This document shows, one piece after another, positions 10,735 through 21,240 of a DNA stretch of 64,000 bases. The notes under the pieces were generated by a model. It did not search any database and had not been told where the DNA came from. It saw only the letters and a program-made list of their open reading frames with translations. Source of the stretch: Cepaea nemoralis (Eukaryota; Mollusca; Gastropoda; Stylommatophora; Helicidae); contig JACEFZ010012589.1 in assembly GCA_014155875.1 (NCBI GenBank), positions 226,001 through 290,000 of the forward strand, written 5' to 3'. Within the stretch, counting starts at the first letter, position 1. Each line of letters opens with the position of its first letter. The translations under genes were made by a program, and so were the position numbers.

Positions 10735-10960
10735 TGTGGCGAAGTAGTCAAGCCGTTTGACTCGTGCTCCGAAGGTTGTGGGTTCGATTCCGGGCCGCGT
10801 CCTTCGGTTTACGAGTTAAATGTTTTGGAGACTCCTGTGGGTCGTCGCTAAAAGCTACGGAGTTCGTGCTTAGTGCGACGCTTTCCGTGCCATATGGGAT
10901 AAAACCCGGTGCAATGAAGTCGACCCTGTCACTTTCGACTTTTAAGCGGCATTTTTATGT
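10735..10960 (+). mobile_element. tRNA-related SINE-like sequence
   Basis: Just after the tRNA terminator, TGGCGAAGTAGTCAAGC fits a Pol III A box and GGTTCGATTCC is a perfect B box about 36 bases on. The sequence between could form a CCG anticodon loop, but stems are poor. A unique body follows to about 10960 and T/A-rich sequence closes it. This fits a SINE head rather than a functional tRNA. Ends and target duplication are not resolved. Confidence 0.5.
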
Positions 10961-11104
10961 TGTTCATTATGAAGCCAATATTTTTATTTTTTATTTTTTT
11001 TGTTTTTTTTTTTACATACAGACCAGGCACAAGAACAAATATATTACAATTATTGAGAACATAAGTTGTCAAAGACACATCCTACAGCTGGTCTAGTTTC
11101 TTAC

Positions 11105-11387
11105 CTCTAGCTTCTGTGACGTGCAGCATCTGGCACTGAGTTTCCCAACAGCTGACCACTAAACCCAGATAGTGGACTCGCCCAGACGACACGCTGACCA
11201 CTGTCCAGTAGGGGGTACTGTACCCAACCACCAGCAGGACAAAGGCCAGTCCGTGAAGAAGAAACGATACGTGTAGGAAGTAGGTGGGAGCACTGATCAT
11301 TGCTGTTTGTGGCCGATGCGCTAATAACGATGATGCTGTTTTCATCAATGGTTGTTTACATTTAAAGTACAACTTGTAAAACATCAA
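11105..11387 (-). CDS. Possible first exon of a claudin/PMP22-like four-helix membrane protein
   Basis: A 94-codon open stretch ends at a good splice donor (AGAG|GTAAGA, phase 1). It contains one hydrophobic helix, HVSFLLHGLAFVLLVVGY, followed by STPYWTVV and then VVSCWETQCQML. This arrangement, a first helix followed by a W-rich loop with a C...C pair, recalls the first extracellular loop of claudin/PMP22/LHFPL-type proteins, which act in cell junctions or membrane organisation. The start may be the Met at 11387 or a later Met (MKTASSLL or MISAPTYF). I could not find later exons at lower coordinates, so the call rests on one exon only and could be a pseudogene fragment. Confidence 0.4.
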
Positions 11388-11885
11388 ATGTATCTTGTCT
11401 TTTGTATTGGCTACAATGTCATTAGGAAATAAAACTAGTTAGATACGTGCAACTCCTACGAAAAAGTGAGATACAAAACAGACTCACTGTGTCTATCTAT
11501 GTTTGTTATCGCTCTCTTTTTCGCAGTAGTTAACGTGCCTAACTGTTCTTATTTCTTAATGTTATATCCTGCTGCTGCCGCTAATTCTGTTATCTGTTAT
11601 TATTCAGTGTACACAGTCTGTAGTTCGCACATTGTCATCAGCTGTCCGCTATTTATTCACTCGAGAAATATATTCGCTTCCAAATCTCTAGGAACATTTA
11701 CTTTGGGTGAAGAAGAGATGGACACATTGTACAACAGTAGAGGCGTCTCTTCAAGGGGTGCGAGCAACATGGGTTGACAACTTCACAGATACAGAGGGAT
11801 AGGCAAACCACTGTGTATAACATTCTGTACCGTGTTTGAGCAGAAAACTACTAATGTACTATTGTTTCCATAATAATATCCACAA
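11388..11885. other. Upstream of the putative membrane-protein exon; nothing firm
   Basis: No coding motif. A short plus-strand frame at 11466-11777 has no recognised domain. Confidence 0.4.
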
Positions 11886-12036
11886 AGTTAGTTATCGCAA
11901 CACGTTAGTTATGGCAACAAGTTAGTTATGGCAACAAGTTAGTTATAGCAACAAGTTAATTATAGCAACAAGTTAGTTATAGCAGCAAGTTAGTTATAGC
12001 AACAAGTTAGTTATAGCAACAAGTTAGTTATAGGAA
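11886..12036. repeat. Minisatellite, about 17-bp unit
   Basis: Nine or so tandem copies of gttatagcaacaagtta (first copies cgcaacacgttagttatgg). It is followed by a poly-C run that begins the S3 SINE. Confidence 0.9.
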
Positions 12037-12052
12037 CAAAGACATAATTAGT

Positions 12053-12357
12053 TTCCCCCCCCCCCCCCCCCGCTCGCTTTGAACTCAAGCATAGCCCATA
12101 AACATGTTGCTACTTCTAGTGCTCTCGGCTGATTTTTGCATGTGGATTAACTTTATCGATAACCAGTGTCCCTTGCCATCAGGCGAGCCCACCCCGACTT
12201 CAGAGGTACTTGTAATTTACGTCCCCAAGTCAAGGACGACAAGTCGACATTTTAGTCCAACTGTCCGGTGTAGAGGTTGAACACGCTACCTCGGCATCAG
12301 CACACCGGATGTTTGGGAGCGAACGCGCTTATCCGATGGGCCATGTTGATCTCCACA
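12053..12357 (-). mobile_element. tRNA-related SINE (family S3), copy 1
   Basis: The same sequence recurs at 20241-20373 and 36395-36686, giving a family of about 290 bp. Shared blocks include cagtgtcccttgccatcagg, ccccaagtcaaggacgacaa and actgtccggtgtag. On the minus strand an A-box-like TGGCCCATCGGATAAGC and a B-box-like GTGTTCAACCTC head the element. The tail side here is a C17 run rather than poly-A. Confidence 0.7.
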
Positions 12358-12619
12358 TAAGGAATTAAAGGTACGTTTCCCGCCACATTTGCTGTCCTTC
12401 CGGTGTGTTCATGCGATATTTCCCGCGATATTTTCAGTCCTTCCTGTGTATTCATGCGATATTTACGACGATGCTCCTCTATTTGCTAACTGTTCCACAT
12501 ATTCAAAACATTATCCTCTTATATTTGCCGTCATTTTTACGTATTAAATCGGTATTTAATATTGTAAAAGAAAACAAAAATTAATTAGGTATGCAGTTAC
12601 CTATATACCTGTAAGGTGA

Positions 12620-12945
12620 TTTTACTTAATTATCTACTTCTCTATCCAGCAATCTACCTAACTATGAATCTATCCATCTACCCACCAAAAACCAATCTAT
12701 CCATCCAACACGTACCTACCTACCTGTCTGTCTATCTAAGTTTGTCTGTCTCACAATCTTCCTATCCATTAATCCGCATGTCTGTATGCATGCATGACTA
12801 TCTATCTATCTGTCTGCCTACCAACTTTCCTATCCACCCATCCGTCTCTCCGTCTATCTGTATGCATGTCCGTCTACCAACCTGCACATATATCCGTCTG
12901 CCTGTATCCATGCATGCATGTCTGTCTGTCCAGTCATCTATCTGA
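12620..12945. repeat. TCTA/TCTG-type microsatellite
   Basis: Imperfect tetranucleotide array (tatc, tgtc, catc, tacc) with CATG interruptions. The overlapping LSIYPS-type frames are by-products. Confidence 0.8.
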
Positions 12946-13139
12946 AACTGAAAATCCCACTGTGAAACTGCAACAACGAACAAACACTCTCCGATGAGAA
13001 TAGGCGCTATCTGCACAGTTGCCAGACTATTGTGGCTTTCTGAAGAAGCCTGAAGCTGTGACACCCGATCGTCTATGTATCGATCTTTTATCCGATCGGT
13101 TTATCGTCGGTCTCCGATTATTGTTATTTTGGTATGGTC

Positions 13140-13615
13140 ATGATGAAGAGGTGAATATGTGTAGGAGAACGTAGTTTGCCAGTCTGTTTATGAGACAGTA
13201 GGATGTCAGTCTGTGTATGAGACAGTAGTATGCCAGAATATTTATGAGAAAGTTGGACGCCTGTCTGTGTATGAGGCAGCGTATGTCTGTTTCTGTTTAT
13301 GAGACTGTTTTTGTTTCTGTTTATGAGGCAATGTGTTTATTAGGCAGTGTGTGTTTGTGTCTGTTTATGAGGCAGTGTGTTTGTGTCTGTTTATGGGGCA
13401 GTGTGTGTTGGTGTCTGTTTATGAGGCAGTGTGTGTTTGTGTCAATTTATGAGACAAGTGTGTGTTTGTTTATGTGACAGTGTGTGTTTGTTTATGAGAC
13501 ATTGTGTGTTTGTGTCTGTTTGTGAGACAGTGTGTGTTTGTTTATGTTTACGAGACAGTGTGTGTCTGTTTATGAGACATTTTGTGTTTGTATCTGTTTA
13601 TGAGGCAGTGTGACC
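13140..13615. repeat. Minisatellite, about 28-bp unit
   Basis: Degenerate copies of tgtgtgtttgtgtctgttta plus tgaggcag. Confidence 0.85.
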
Positions 13616-13729
13616 ACGTGTATGTATGAGAATGTGGGATGTGTGAGTATATGTGTGTGTGTGATAGAGAGGAGAGATGGACATGTGTGTACGAACCGTG
13701 TGGCACGTGAACTTGTATCTATCTCTGCA

Positions 13730-14290
13730 CGTATGTGTGTGTGCGCGCACGCCCGAGAGAGAGAAAGAGAGAGAGGTAGAGAAAGCGAGAGAGATGGGGG
13801 AGAGATAGTTAGAGCGTGAGAGAGGAAGAAAGATAGAGAGAGGGAGAGAGAATTAGAGAGAGAGGGGGAAAGAGAGGTAGAAAGAGCGAGAGAGAGTGAT
13901 AGAGAGAGCGAGATAAGTATAGATAGAGAGGGAGAGAGATAGACAGAGCGAGCGAGAGCGAGAGAGACAAAGAGGGAGAGAGAGAGATAGACAAAGCGAG
14001 GGACAAAGAGAGACAAAGAGAGAGAGAGAGGGGGAGAGAGATAGACTGCGAGAGAGACAAAGAGAGAGCGGGTGAGATAGAGAGAGACAGAGTGAGAGAG
14101 CGAGAGAGAGAGAGTGTGTGTGCAAGAGAGACAAAAAAAAGAGAGAGAGCGCGCGCGAGAGAGACAAAGAAAGAGAGTCAGAGAGAGATAGAGAGAGCGC
14201 AAGTGAGAGAGCGAGAGAGAGAGTGTGCAAGAGTGACAAAAAAGAGAGAGACAAAGAAAAAAGAAAAAAAATAGAGAGAGAGGGGGGGGG
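13730..14290. repeat. GA-rich microsatellite
   Basis: About 560 bp of purine-rich gagagaga sequence on the plus strand with scattered c and t. The opposite strand reads as serine/leucine-rich frames that are not genes. Confidence 0.9.
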
Positions 14291-14810
14291 GAAGGGGTCG
14301 ATGTATCATAAAAGAAATCAGCTGATCAAGAATGGCTGAGGATATGGGAGGCCGGACAGAAGCTTTGCTGGCCAAGTGGCAGCAGTCAGTTCTTATGCTG
14401 TCTGCTTAGTTGACAGATTGAGGGTGGAGATCTCTAGAATCGATCCCCTATTGATCTCGTTTTGTTCAGAGGAAAACTGGAGCAGGTGCGGGGGACAAGA
14501 TGGAACAAAGATCACACAGGACGAGTAAGGGGCTCTTTACAATGACCATCTTGGGAATATAAGGGGCACTTCATTGTAGGAATTCTAGTAGCGTTATTTG
14601 ACAATTTATGTTATTCCCTCTGTCCATCGTTTACATGGTCGGCTTTTTTTTTTTTTTTGGTTCCATTTTGTTAAGATAGCCTATTAGCATCATACTTGAA
14701 TGCCTGCGCGTGATTACTTTTGTTCATCATGCGTCTATAATTTAGGCTTCACATCTGTGTTATCTTCAACTGACTTAAGGTCCAGGATTATTTAAGAGAT
14801 AAGAACGCCC
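14291..14810. other. Intergenic, nothing recognised
   Basis: No domain, RNA gene or clear repeat. A T-run lies at 14645-14659. Confidence 0.4.
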
Positions 14811-15427
14811 TAGCTAACGAAATACTAAAATGTAATGTACAGGTAAATGATAATATTCTTAAAAAAGGGAACCGGTACAAGTATCTTAGAACAGTCATAA
14901 TATCTGATGGAAGGTGCACTGAAGATATTAAAATAAGAATCGTTATTGGGAAGGTTACCTTTTGCAAGATGTCAATTGCAACGAGAAAACATGTTAAAGT
15001 GCTACATAGAACATGTACTTTTGTAGGGATGTGAACGTGGACAAAGAACAGACAAGCTGAAAAATATCTGGTGGCTATGGACATGTGATTTCTGAGGAGA
15101 ATGCAAAGAATACCATGGACAGACAGAAAAAACCAACGACCAAGTCCAGAAACAAATGAAAATTGTAAACTGACTAGAGAAATTAGACGTAAACAGTCAA
15201 CATCTTTTGGTCACGTTATGAGAAGAAATAAATTGGAGAACTTGGTGACAACTGGCAAGATCGAAGAGAAGAGACAAAGGGGAAGAGAGAGAGAAGTAAA
15301 TACCTGGATGGCTTGGCCATGTGGCATGGTCGAGACAGGAACACGAGCTGATCCACGACTCTGGTGATCGTGTGAGATGGCGAAACATGACCGCCCACGC
15401 TTATCTGCATGGCACATGATGATGATG
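14811..15427 (+). mobile_element. RTE-A LINE, 3' end fragment (degenerate)
   Basis: Plus-strand frames match the RT C-terminal region seen better at 54371-54805 (minus): MQRIPWTDRK, then T-R-E-I-R-R-K-Q-S-T-S-F-G-H-V-M-R-R-N, then L-E-N-L-V-T-T-G-K-I. It ends with a short 3' tail and ATGATGATGA repeats, a usual RTE ending. Several frameshifts show it is dead. Confidence 0.8.
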
Positions 15428-15795
15428 AGCTAACTTCCGGTAGGCCGATGATGAGGTAGCCGGATAGTTTCCTACTGCCGTCAGTTTGACCTTCAACCTT
15501 GACTTCCCATTCAGAAAGCAATGGCAAACTATCGAACGTAAAAGTGCCCAGATAATCAGCCTGTGGTTGGTGTTGATCGCAAAAGCCATGCGTGCAACAC
15601 AGTAAAAGTAAAGAACAGTAACTCTGTGCAGGTCATCAAATGTGACCAGAGAGGGGTGGCGTGGCACTGGATACATCCAACCAACGATGACTGACCTACA
15701 AAGGGCTTGGCATGCCTGGCTATGGGCTAATACTCCAGCAGGAGTCTTAGAGGCAGCAGAAGGGGAAGAATGGGGGCGGGGGATATGACGGGTTG
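15428..15795. other. Intergenic with S1 SINE fragment
   Basis: Positions 15505-15610 carry cagaaagcaatggcaaacta and following sequence of the S1 SINE in plus orientation, without head or tail. Nothing else is recognised. Confidence 0.5.
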
Positions 15796-16062
15796 TCTTT
15801 CTTTGTCTTGTCTAGTCTATCTGTTTGTCTAGTCTATCTGGTACATCTGCATGTCTAGTCTGTGTGTCCAGTACTTATGATTGTCCAGTACATGTCTAGT
15901 CTGTATGTCCAGTATATCTGTCTGTCTAGTCTATCTGTATATCCAGTACAATCTGTCTGTCTAGTCTGTATGTCCAGTATATCTGTCTCTCTAGTCGATA
16001 TATATGTCTAGTACATCTGAATGTCTAGTCTATCTGTCTGTCTAGTCTGTTTACTGTATAAA
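15796..16062. repeat. Short tandem repeat, ctgtctgtctagtctatctg type
   Basis: Degenerate 20-24-bp units built from tgtctagt, ctgt and ccagta. Confidence 0.85.
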
Positions 16063-16410
16063 GGAATGTCAGCAGCCAGACAATCACCGACATTATTGAA
16101 ATTGTCTGGGCAATCAATCCAGAGCTACTGATCTGCACTCACTGAACGCATACACATGCAGACATTAGATGCAGCTGACAATAGAAATATATGAGGCTCT
16201 GTGCACAAGAGTTGCATCTGTCTTCTCTTGATCCTCTTCTTCTTTCCCATTTTGAGGGAAGCACATCATACTATTTATGCACCTCAAAGATCATACTCTC
16301 TGTGATTCCCAACTGCAACACTTGCAAACAAGACATCCTGTTTCTCACCCTTATCTGAGAAGGCAAGGTATCCGATCTCATTACCCAAGGGGATGGGCGT
16401 GTTATATCCC
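16063..16410. other. Intergenic, nothing recognised
   Basis: Single-copy-looking spacer between two tandem arrays. Confidence 0.4.
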
Positions 16411-17070
16411 ATACATGGGACAAATATCCAACACATGGGACAAATATCCAACATACAAAAACATGGGACAAATATCCAACAGACAAACACATGGGACAAA
16501 TATCCAACATATGGGACAAACATCTTATAGACAAACACAAGGGACAAATATCCAACAGACAAAAACATGGGACAAATATCCAACAAACACATGGGACAAA
16601 TATCCAACATTCAAAAACACGGGGAAAATATCCAACATTCAAAAACATGGGGAAAATATCCAAAAGACAAACACTTGGGACAAATATCAAACAGACAAAC
16701 ATATGGGACAAATATCCAACATACAAACACGTGGGACAAATATTCAACAGACAAACACATGGGACAAATATCCAACATACAAACATATTGGGCAAATATC
16801 CTATAGACAAACACACAGGACAAATATCAAACAAACATATGGGGTAAATATCCAACATACAAACACATGGGACAATTATCCAACAGACAAAAACATGGAA
16901 CAAATATCCAACAGACAAACAAATGGGACAAATACCCAAGATACAAACACATGGGACAACTATCCAACAGACAAAAACATGGGACAAATATCCAACAGAC
17001 AAACATATGGAATAAATATCAAACAGATAAACACATGTGACAATTATCAAATAGATAAGCACATGCTTAG
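16411..17070. repeat. Minisatellite, about 28-bp unit
   Basis: About 24 units of the type catgggacaaatatccaaca plus gacaaaca, with changes in single bases. The 297-residue plus frame (GTNIQQTNTWDKYP) and its minus counterpart come from the array. Confidence 0.95.
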
Positions 17071-17475
17071 ACTAGCATACTCATTACCATCAAGTGTCAT
17101 CTCCACACTGAAGGTGTGGGTGCTCGTCCGGGATTTTATGTATGTCTTAAAATTCCCCCTATTCATCTAAGGGCCACTCACACACCTAACAGCTGGCTCA
17201 TGAGAACACACAAAGGATGTAATATTTGTTTAACTTAACACAACACCAGGCTAGACTTTAGTGTAACTGGACAGACATTTGTCTGGAATTCACAAGGCAA
17301 AAGAAATAGATAAAGACCTAAAACATACGGAGAAGTAGAAACATAATGAATAATATGGGAGGACATGGGTAGAACTGAGTGAGATAAGTATATGAGGGCT
17401 TGCAGTGTGTAGGTTGAGTGAGTGGCTTATGCTCCAATGGGGGATAGAGGGTGAGATAAAAAGCAGAAGACTTGT
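17071..17475. other. Intergenic, nothing recognised
   Basis: Spacer between two minisatellites, no coding motif. Confidence 0.4.
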
Positions 17476-17703
17476 AGCACAACTAACTACTGTTGAGATT
17501 GTAGAACTTTAATTTGTATATTGGTAGCATAACTACTGTTGAGATTATAGAACAATATGTGATTTGTAGATTGGTAACACACCTAACTATCGTTGAGATT
17601 GAACAACATGTGATTTGTAGATTGGTAGCACAACTACTGTTGAGATTGTAGAACAACATGTGATTTGTAGATTGGTAGCACAACTAACTACTGTTTAGTT
17701 AGT
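17476..17703. repeat. Minisatellite, about 58-bp unit (left part)
   Basis: Units of actactgttgagattgtaga followed by acaacatgtgatttgtagat and tggtagcacaacta. The same array resumes at 18244 after an unrelated insertion. Confidence 0.9.
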
Positions 17704-18243
17704 TAGTTAGTTAGTTGAGGTTCCAACTTCACGGCAACAGGTTGTCCCCATTATGCTCCATTCCTGTGCCAGTGAATATCACATAAAATGCTCCCCACTG
17801 TCCAATGTGAAAAGTGGAACAGACAGGAGTCTTGGCGATCCAACAGCCCGCACAGGTACACTGTGACTAATGCTGCAGCCAGAATGCCAACACAAAAGTC
17901 CTACACAGAAACCACAGTTCATCGTCGATGGAACCGGCAGTCACCAGAAAGACCTCATTGACCCAGGTTTTCCCATATGGCTGTCTCTATCTGCAGGGCG
18001 ACCTGCCGAAAGCGCCGCATAAAGCATGAACTCCGCAGCTCCAGCGCTGACTCCCAGGAGTCTCCTGAAAAATGCACTCATGAACCGAAAAGGCAAATCA
18101 GTCAATTCAGCAACAGCTGGTAGCCATTGTTCCGAACATGCAGGTCACTGTGCAAACAAAAGTGGTCATGTAAAAGCATTCCACGTGAATATCACAGCTC
18201 ACAGAGTCGTGCCACACACTCACTCAGTAGCAGGGCGACGGAA
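17704..18243. other. Unidentified insertion within the 58-bp minisatellite
   Basis: About 540 bp of non-repetitive, GC-richer sequence separates two parts of the same tandem array. It begins after a gttagttagtta run. A 77-codon plus frame (18026-18259) has no recognised domain. No clear terminal repeats or target duplication were found. Confidence 0.5.
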
Positions 18244-19092
18244 CCATACCTACTATTGAGACTGTAGAATAGCATGTGATTTCTAGATTGGTAACACAAC
18301 CAACTACTGTTGAGATTGTGGAACAACATGTGATTTGTAGATTGGTAGCACAACTAACTACTGTTGAGATTGTAGAACATGTGATTTGTAGATTGGTAAC
18401 ACAACTAACTACTGTTGAGATTGTAGAACAACGTGTGATTTGTAGTTGTGATTTGTGGATTGATAACACAACTACTGTTGAGATTGTAGAAAAACATGTG
18501 ATTTGTAGATTGGTAGCACAACTAACTACTGTTGAGATTGTTGAACATGTGATTTGTAGATTGGTAACACAACTACTGTTGAGATTGTAGAACAGCATGT
18601 GATTTGTGGATTGGCAACACAACTAACTACTGTTGAGATTGTAGAACAACATGTGATGTGTAGTTGTGATTTGTGGATTGGTAACACAAAAAACTACTGT
18701 TGAGATTGTAGAACAACACGTGATTTGTAGATTGGTAACACAACTAACTACTGTTGAGATTGTAGAACATGTGATTTGTAGTTGTGATTTGTGGATTGGT
18801 AACACACCTAACTACTGTTGAGATTGTAGAACAACATGTGATTCGTGGATTGTTAGCACAACTAACTACTGTTGAGATTGTAGAACACGTGATTTGTAGA
18901 TTGGTAACACAACTAACTACTGTTGAGATTGTAGAACAACATGTGATTTGTGGATTGTTAGCACAACTAACTACTGTTGAGATTGTAGAACACGTGATTT
19001 GTAGATTGGTAACACAACTAACTACTGTTGAGATTGTAGAACAACATGTGATTTGTGGATTGTTAGCACAACTAACTACTGTTGAGAAGGGT
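18244..19092. repeat. Minisatellite, about 58-bp unit (right part)
   Basis: Continuation of the array at 17476-17703, about 15 units, with variant short units (acatgtgatttgtagttgtg). The final unit degenerates at gttgagaagggtag. Confidence 0.93.
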
Positions 19093-19628
19093 AGAAGAGG
19101 AAAGATTTGACAAGAATGTTAGGTAACTCTACATCTCTGGGTAGAATACAAAAGACTAATCAAGACTATAAGGTATCCCAATACACTGCATAGAAGAGGA
19201 CAGTTTATACAAACGAATGAATAAAACATTTATGAGCAAAACATCTGTTGGCAAGTTTCATCTATTTATTTGCCTTTTAAGAAATTGTTTATAAAATTTA
19301 GATATATATACATATGCAACGAATTAGAAGAACCTTTGTATTTCAGATTGCAGAGAATGTATATGCACTATAAGTGCCACCTGGCAAAGCTTTTTGGTAT
19401 GTTTGGTAACATCTTGCGGCAAACAATGAGTTATTCCTCTGACTTGTTCGGCCCCTGGGAGCAGACACAGGTGATCATGTGTACCCAGTGTACCCTGTCA
19501 GCTGACATGTGAATAAACTTGTTGATTATATTATTATTTGTTGTCAAGCATTTACGTTTTCCACAATCATCTGCCAATGCTTTCCTCTGCCCCTCTTGCC
19601 CTGAACTTTCCCTCTTTTATCCATATTT
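19093..19628. other. Intergenic, nothing recognised
   Basis: Could include the left end of the mariner copy, but no terminal inverted repeat was found. Confidence 0.4.
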
Positions 19629-19906
19629 TGATCAGTGATGGAGTGAAACCTTTAGAAATTCATCGGCGAATGAAGGTCCAGTATGGCGATGCATACTTGT
19701 CAGTCCAGCAAGTGTATGAGTGGAGCAGGAAGTTTCAAAACTGCGCGACTTCTGTGACAGACTGTTCACGACCGGGTCAAGCACACTTAGCGACCCCAGA
19801 GTGGTTACACATGCGACAAAGAGAATTTTTTTCTACAGGAATCCAAGCAGTTTATCGGTGCTGGAGGACTTGCACAGAACACAGTGATGACTACATCAAA
19901 ACATGA
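19629..19906 (+). pseudogene. Internally deleted mariner transposase (SETMAR/HSMAR-like)
   Basis: The frame reads SDGVKPLEIHRRMKVQYGDA and SVQQVYEWSRKF, then RPGQAH, which is the N-terminal helix-turn-helix (Mos1-type) DNA-binding domain of mariner transposases. It then jumps directly to EWLHMRQREFFSTGIQA with V-Y-R-C-W-R-T-C, the last 35 residues of the same transposase family. The whole DD(34)D catalytic domain of about 220 residues is missing, in frame. A full-length transposase would be about 345 residues. It is a non-autonomous deletion derivative and cannot transpose itself. Confidence 0.82.
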
Positions 19907-20240
19907 TACGTTTATTCTTTACCTTTTCAGAATATATTCACCAAAAAACACACAGACAAATAAAAAAAGATTTAAGGTTTTAATTGGAAGCCTGCTCGTA
20001 CAAGGTGCTGATCTCCACGCGATCAATCGTCTTCCCTTTATGAACCCCACAGTGTTCCTCATGATGTTTTCATCAGGGCTGAATATCAGACGGGCCCGTG
20101 TGCCCAATTTGTTACCCTTTGAAAATAAAGATTGTTCATTCATTCAGTCAGACATGTAAGCCACTTCATGATGTTTTTAACTTGACTGAGAGGCGGGACT
20201 GCCAGAGTAACTAACAATTATTGCCTGAGAGAGGCTAAAT

Positions 20241-20373
20241 TTTTTTTTTGGCGCTCAAATGTAGTCCATACACACTACTTCTAGAAGTGATAGACTGAAT
20301 TTTGCGTGTGGATTAGCTTTCCCTATTAACAGTGTCCCTCGCCATCAGACGAACCCACTCCAACTTCAGGGGT
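20241..20373 (-). mobile_element. S3 SINE, copy 2 (tail-side fragment)
   Basis: Begins (plus) with a T-run and ggcgctcaaatgtag and matches 12072-12210 and 36405-36530. It ends abruptly at ggggtac where an RTE-B 3' end starts. Confidence 0.7.
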
Positions 20374-20650
20374 ACAGAGGCTAATGAAACTAGAACATTA
20401 TATACAACAATAAGAAAGGGACAAACAGCTTTCTTAGGTCATGTGACGAGAAGAGAGGCATTGAAGAACATTGTGACAACTGGAAAAATCAAGGGGAAGG
20501 GTGGCAGACCAAGAGAAATGATGCTGTATCGATTGAAATGGTGGCATGGAGGAATATCAGCAGCAGAGTTGATCCAGTACACCAAATACCAAGATCTGTG
20601 GAGAGACATGAGCACCCACGCCAGCTGGCAGGGCACTTGATGATGATGAG
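20374..20650 (+). mobile_element. RTE-B LINE, 3' end fragment
   Basis: Encodes the very C-terminus of the RTE-B polyprotein (TRTLYTTIRKGQTAFLGHVT then LKNIVTTGKIKGKGGRPREM) and a 3' tail ending gggcacttgatgatgatga. Matching sequence lies at 26372-26640 (minus) and 50215-50335 (plus). Confidence 0.85.
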
Positions 20651-20670
20651 AGGTCAGGGGCAGGCCGCTA

Positions 20671-20746
20671 GTTGAGTGAGGCCAATTCTAGGCAGACTTG
20701 TGATGTCTGTTGAGTGAGGCCAGCTCTAGGCAGACTTTTTCTTATT
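20671..20746. repeat. 38-bp tandem duplication across the SCO1 stop codon
   Basis: gttgagtgaggcca..tctaggcagactt occurs at 20671 and again at 20709. In minus sense the unit contains AAG TCT GCC TAG, the last three codons and stop of SCO1, so the 3' UTR carries a second copy of the coding end 38 bases on. Confidence 0.85.
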
Positions 20747-20872
20747 CTTGTTGTACATGTTGATATGGAAACCGATGGAGGTGTAGATGTCGTCCACAGT
20801 CTTGTTCTGGCCAAAGTACTCCACAAACTGACCCTCAGGGTCAACCAGGTAGGAGATGATGGAATGGTCAAC
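20726..20872 (-). CDS. SCO1: SCO1 exon 7 (last, with distal His)
   Basis: Acceptor ctcctctctgtcttccag. Encodes VDHSIISYLVDPEGQFVEYF, GQNKTVDDIYTSIGFHINMY and a lysine-rich tail ending KKKSA and TAG. The His of VDH is the third copper ligand in SCO1. The stop codon region is duplicated in the 3' UTR. Confidence 0.96.
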   Translation of the reverse strand, partial: VDHSIISYLVDPEGQFVEYFGQNKTVDDIYTSIGFHINMYNKNKKKSA

Positions 20873-21201
20873 CTGGAAGACAGAGAGGAGAATAAAAGTT
20901 GGGTGTTCAATTATCACAGAATGTGAGATATGTTAGTGGGTTGAACACTGTTAGAGAACTGTCTCACCAGATCATGTTTACTGTAGGTGGAGTCAGAGAG
21001 GAGGAGGAGGAGGAGGAGGAGGAGGAGGAGGAGGAGGGGGAGGAGGAGGAGGGGGATTATGGGTTGTTTGATATGAGGCAGGAAGGGGGAGGAGTGACAG
21101 TCATAGAGAGACAAAGAGGCGGAGAGAATAACCAAGACACAGGGATGTATAGACAGATAAATTGAGACAGAGAAAGAGAGAGGAGAGAGAGACAGAGAGA
21201 C

Positions 21202-21240
<39 letters not shown>

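Noticed and set aside
10745..10812. Second tRNA gene directly after tRNA-Ala
   Set aside because: A and B boxes are present but the anticodon and acceptor stems do not pair well, and a body follows. Listed as SINE-like instead.
13570..14375. Minus-strand serine/leucine-rich frames and plus-strand arginine/glutamate-rich frames
   Set aside because: Both are translations of a GA microsatellite.
16271..17170. Frames of 263 and 297 codons on opposite strands
   Set aside because: Both come from the 28-bp minisatellite and have only repeat-unit composition.
18026..18259. 77-codon frame in the insertion between minisatellite arrays
   Set aside because: No domain recognised, ends at the repeat boundary, and no splice sites support an exon.
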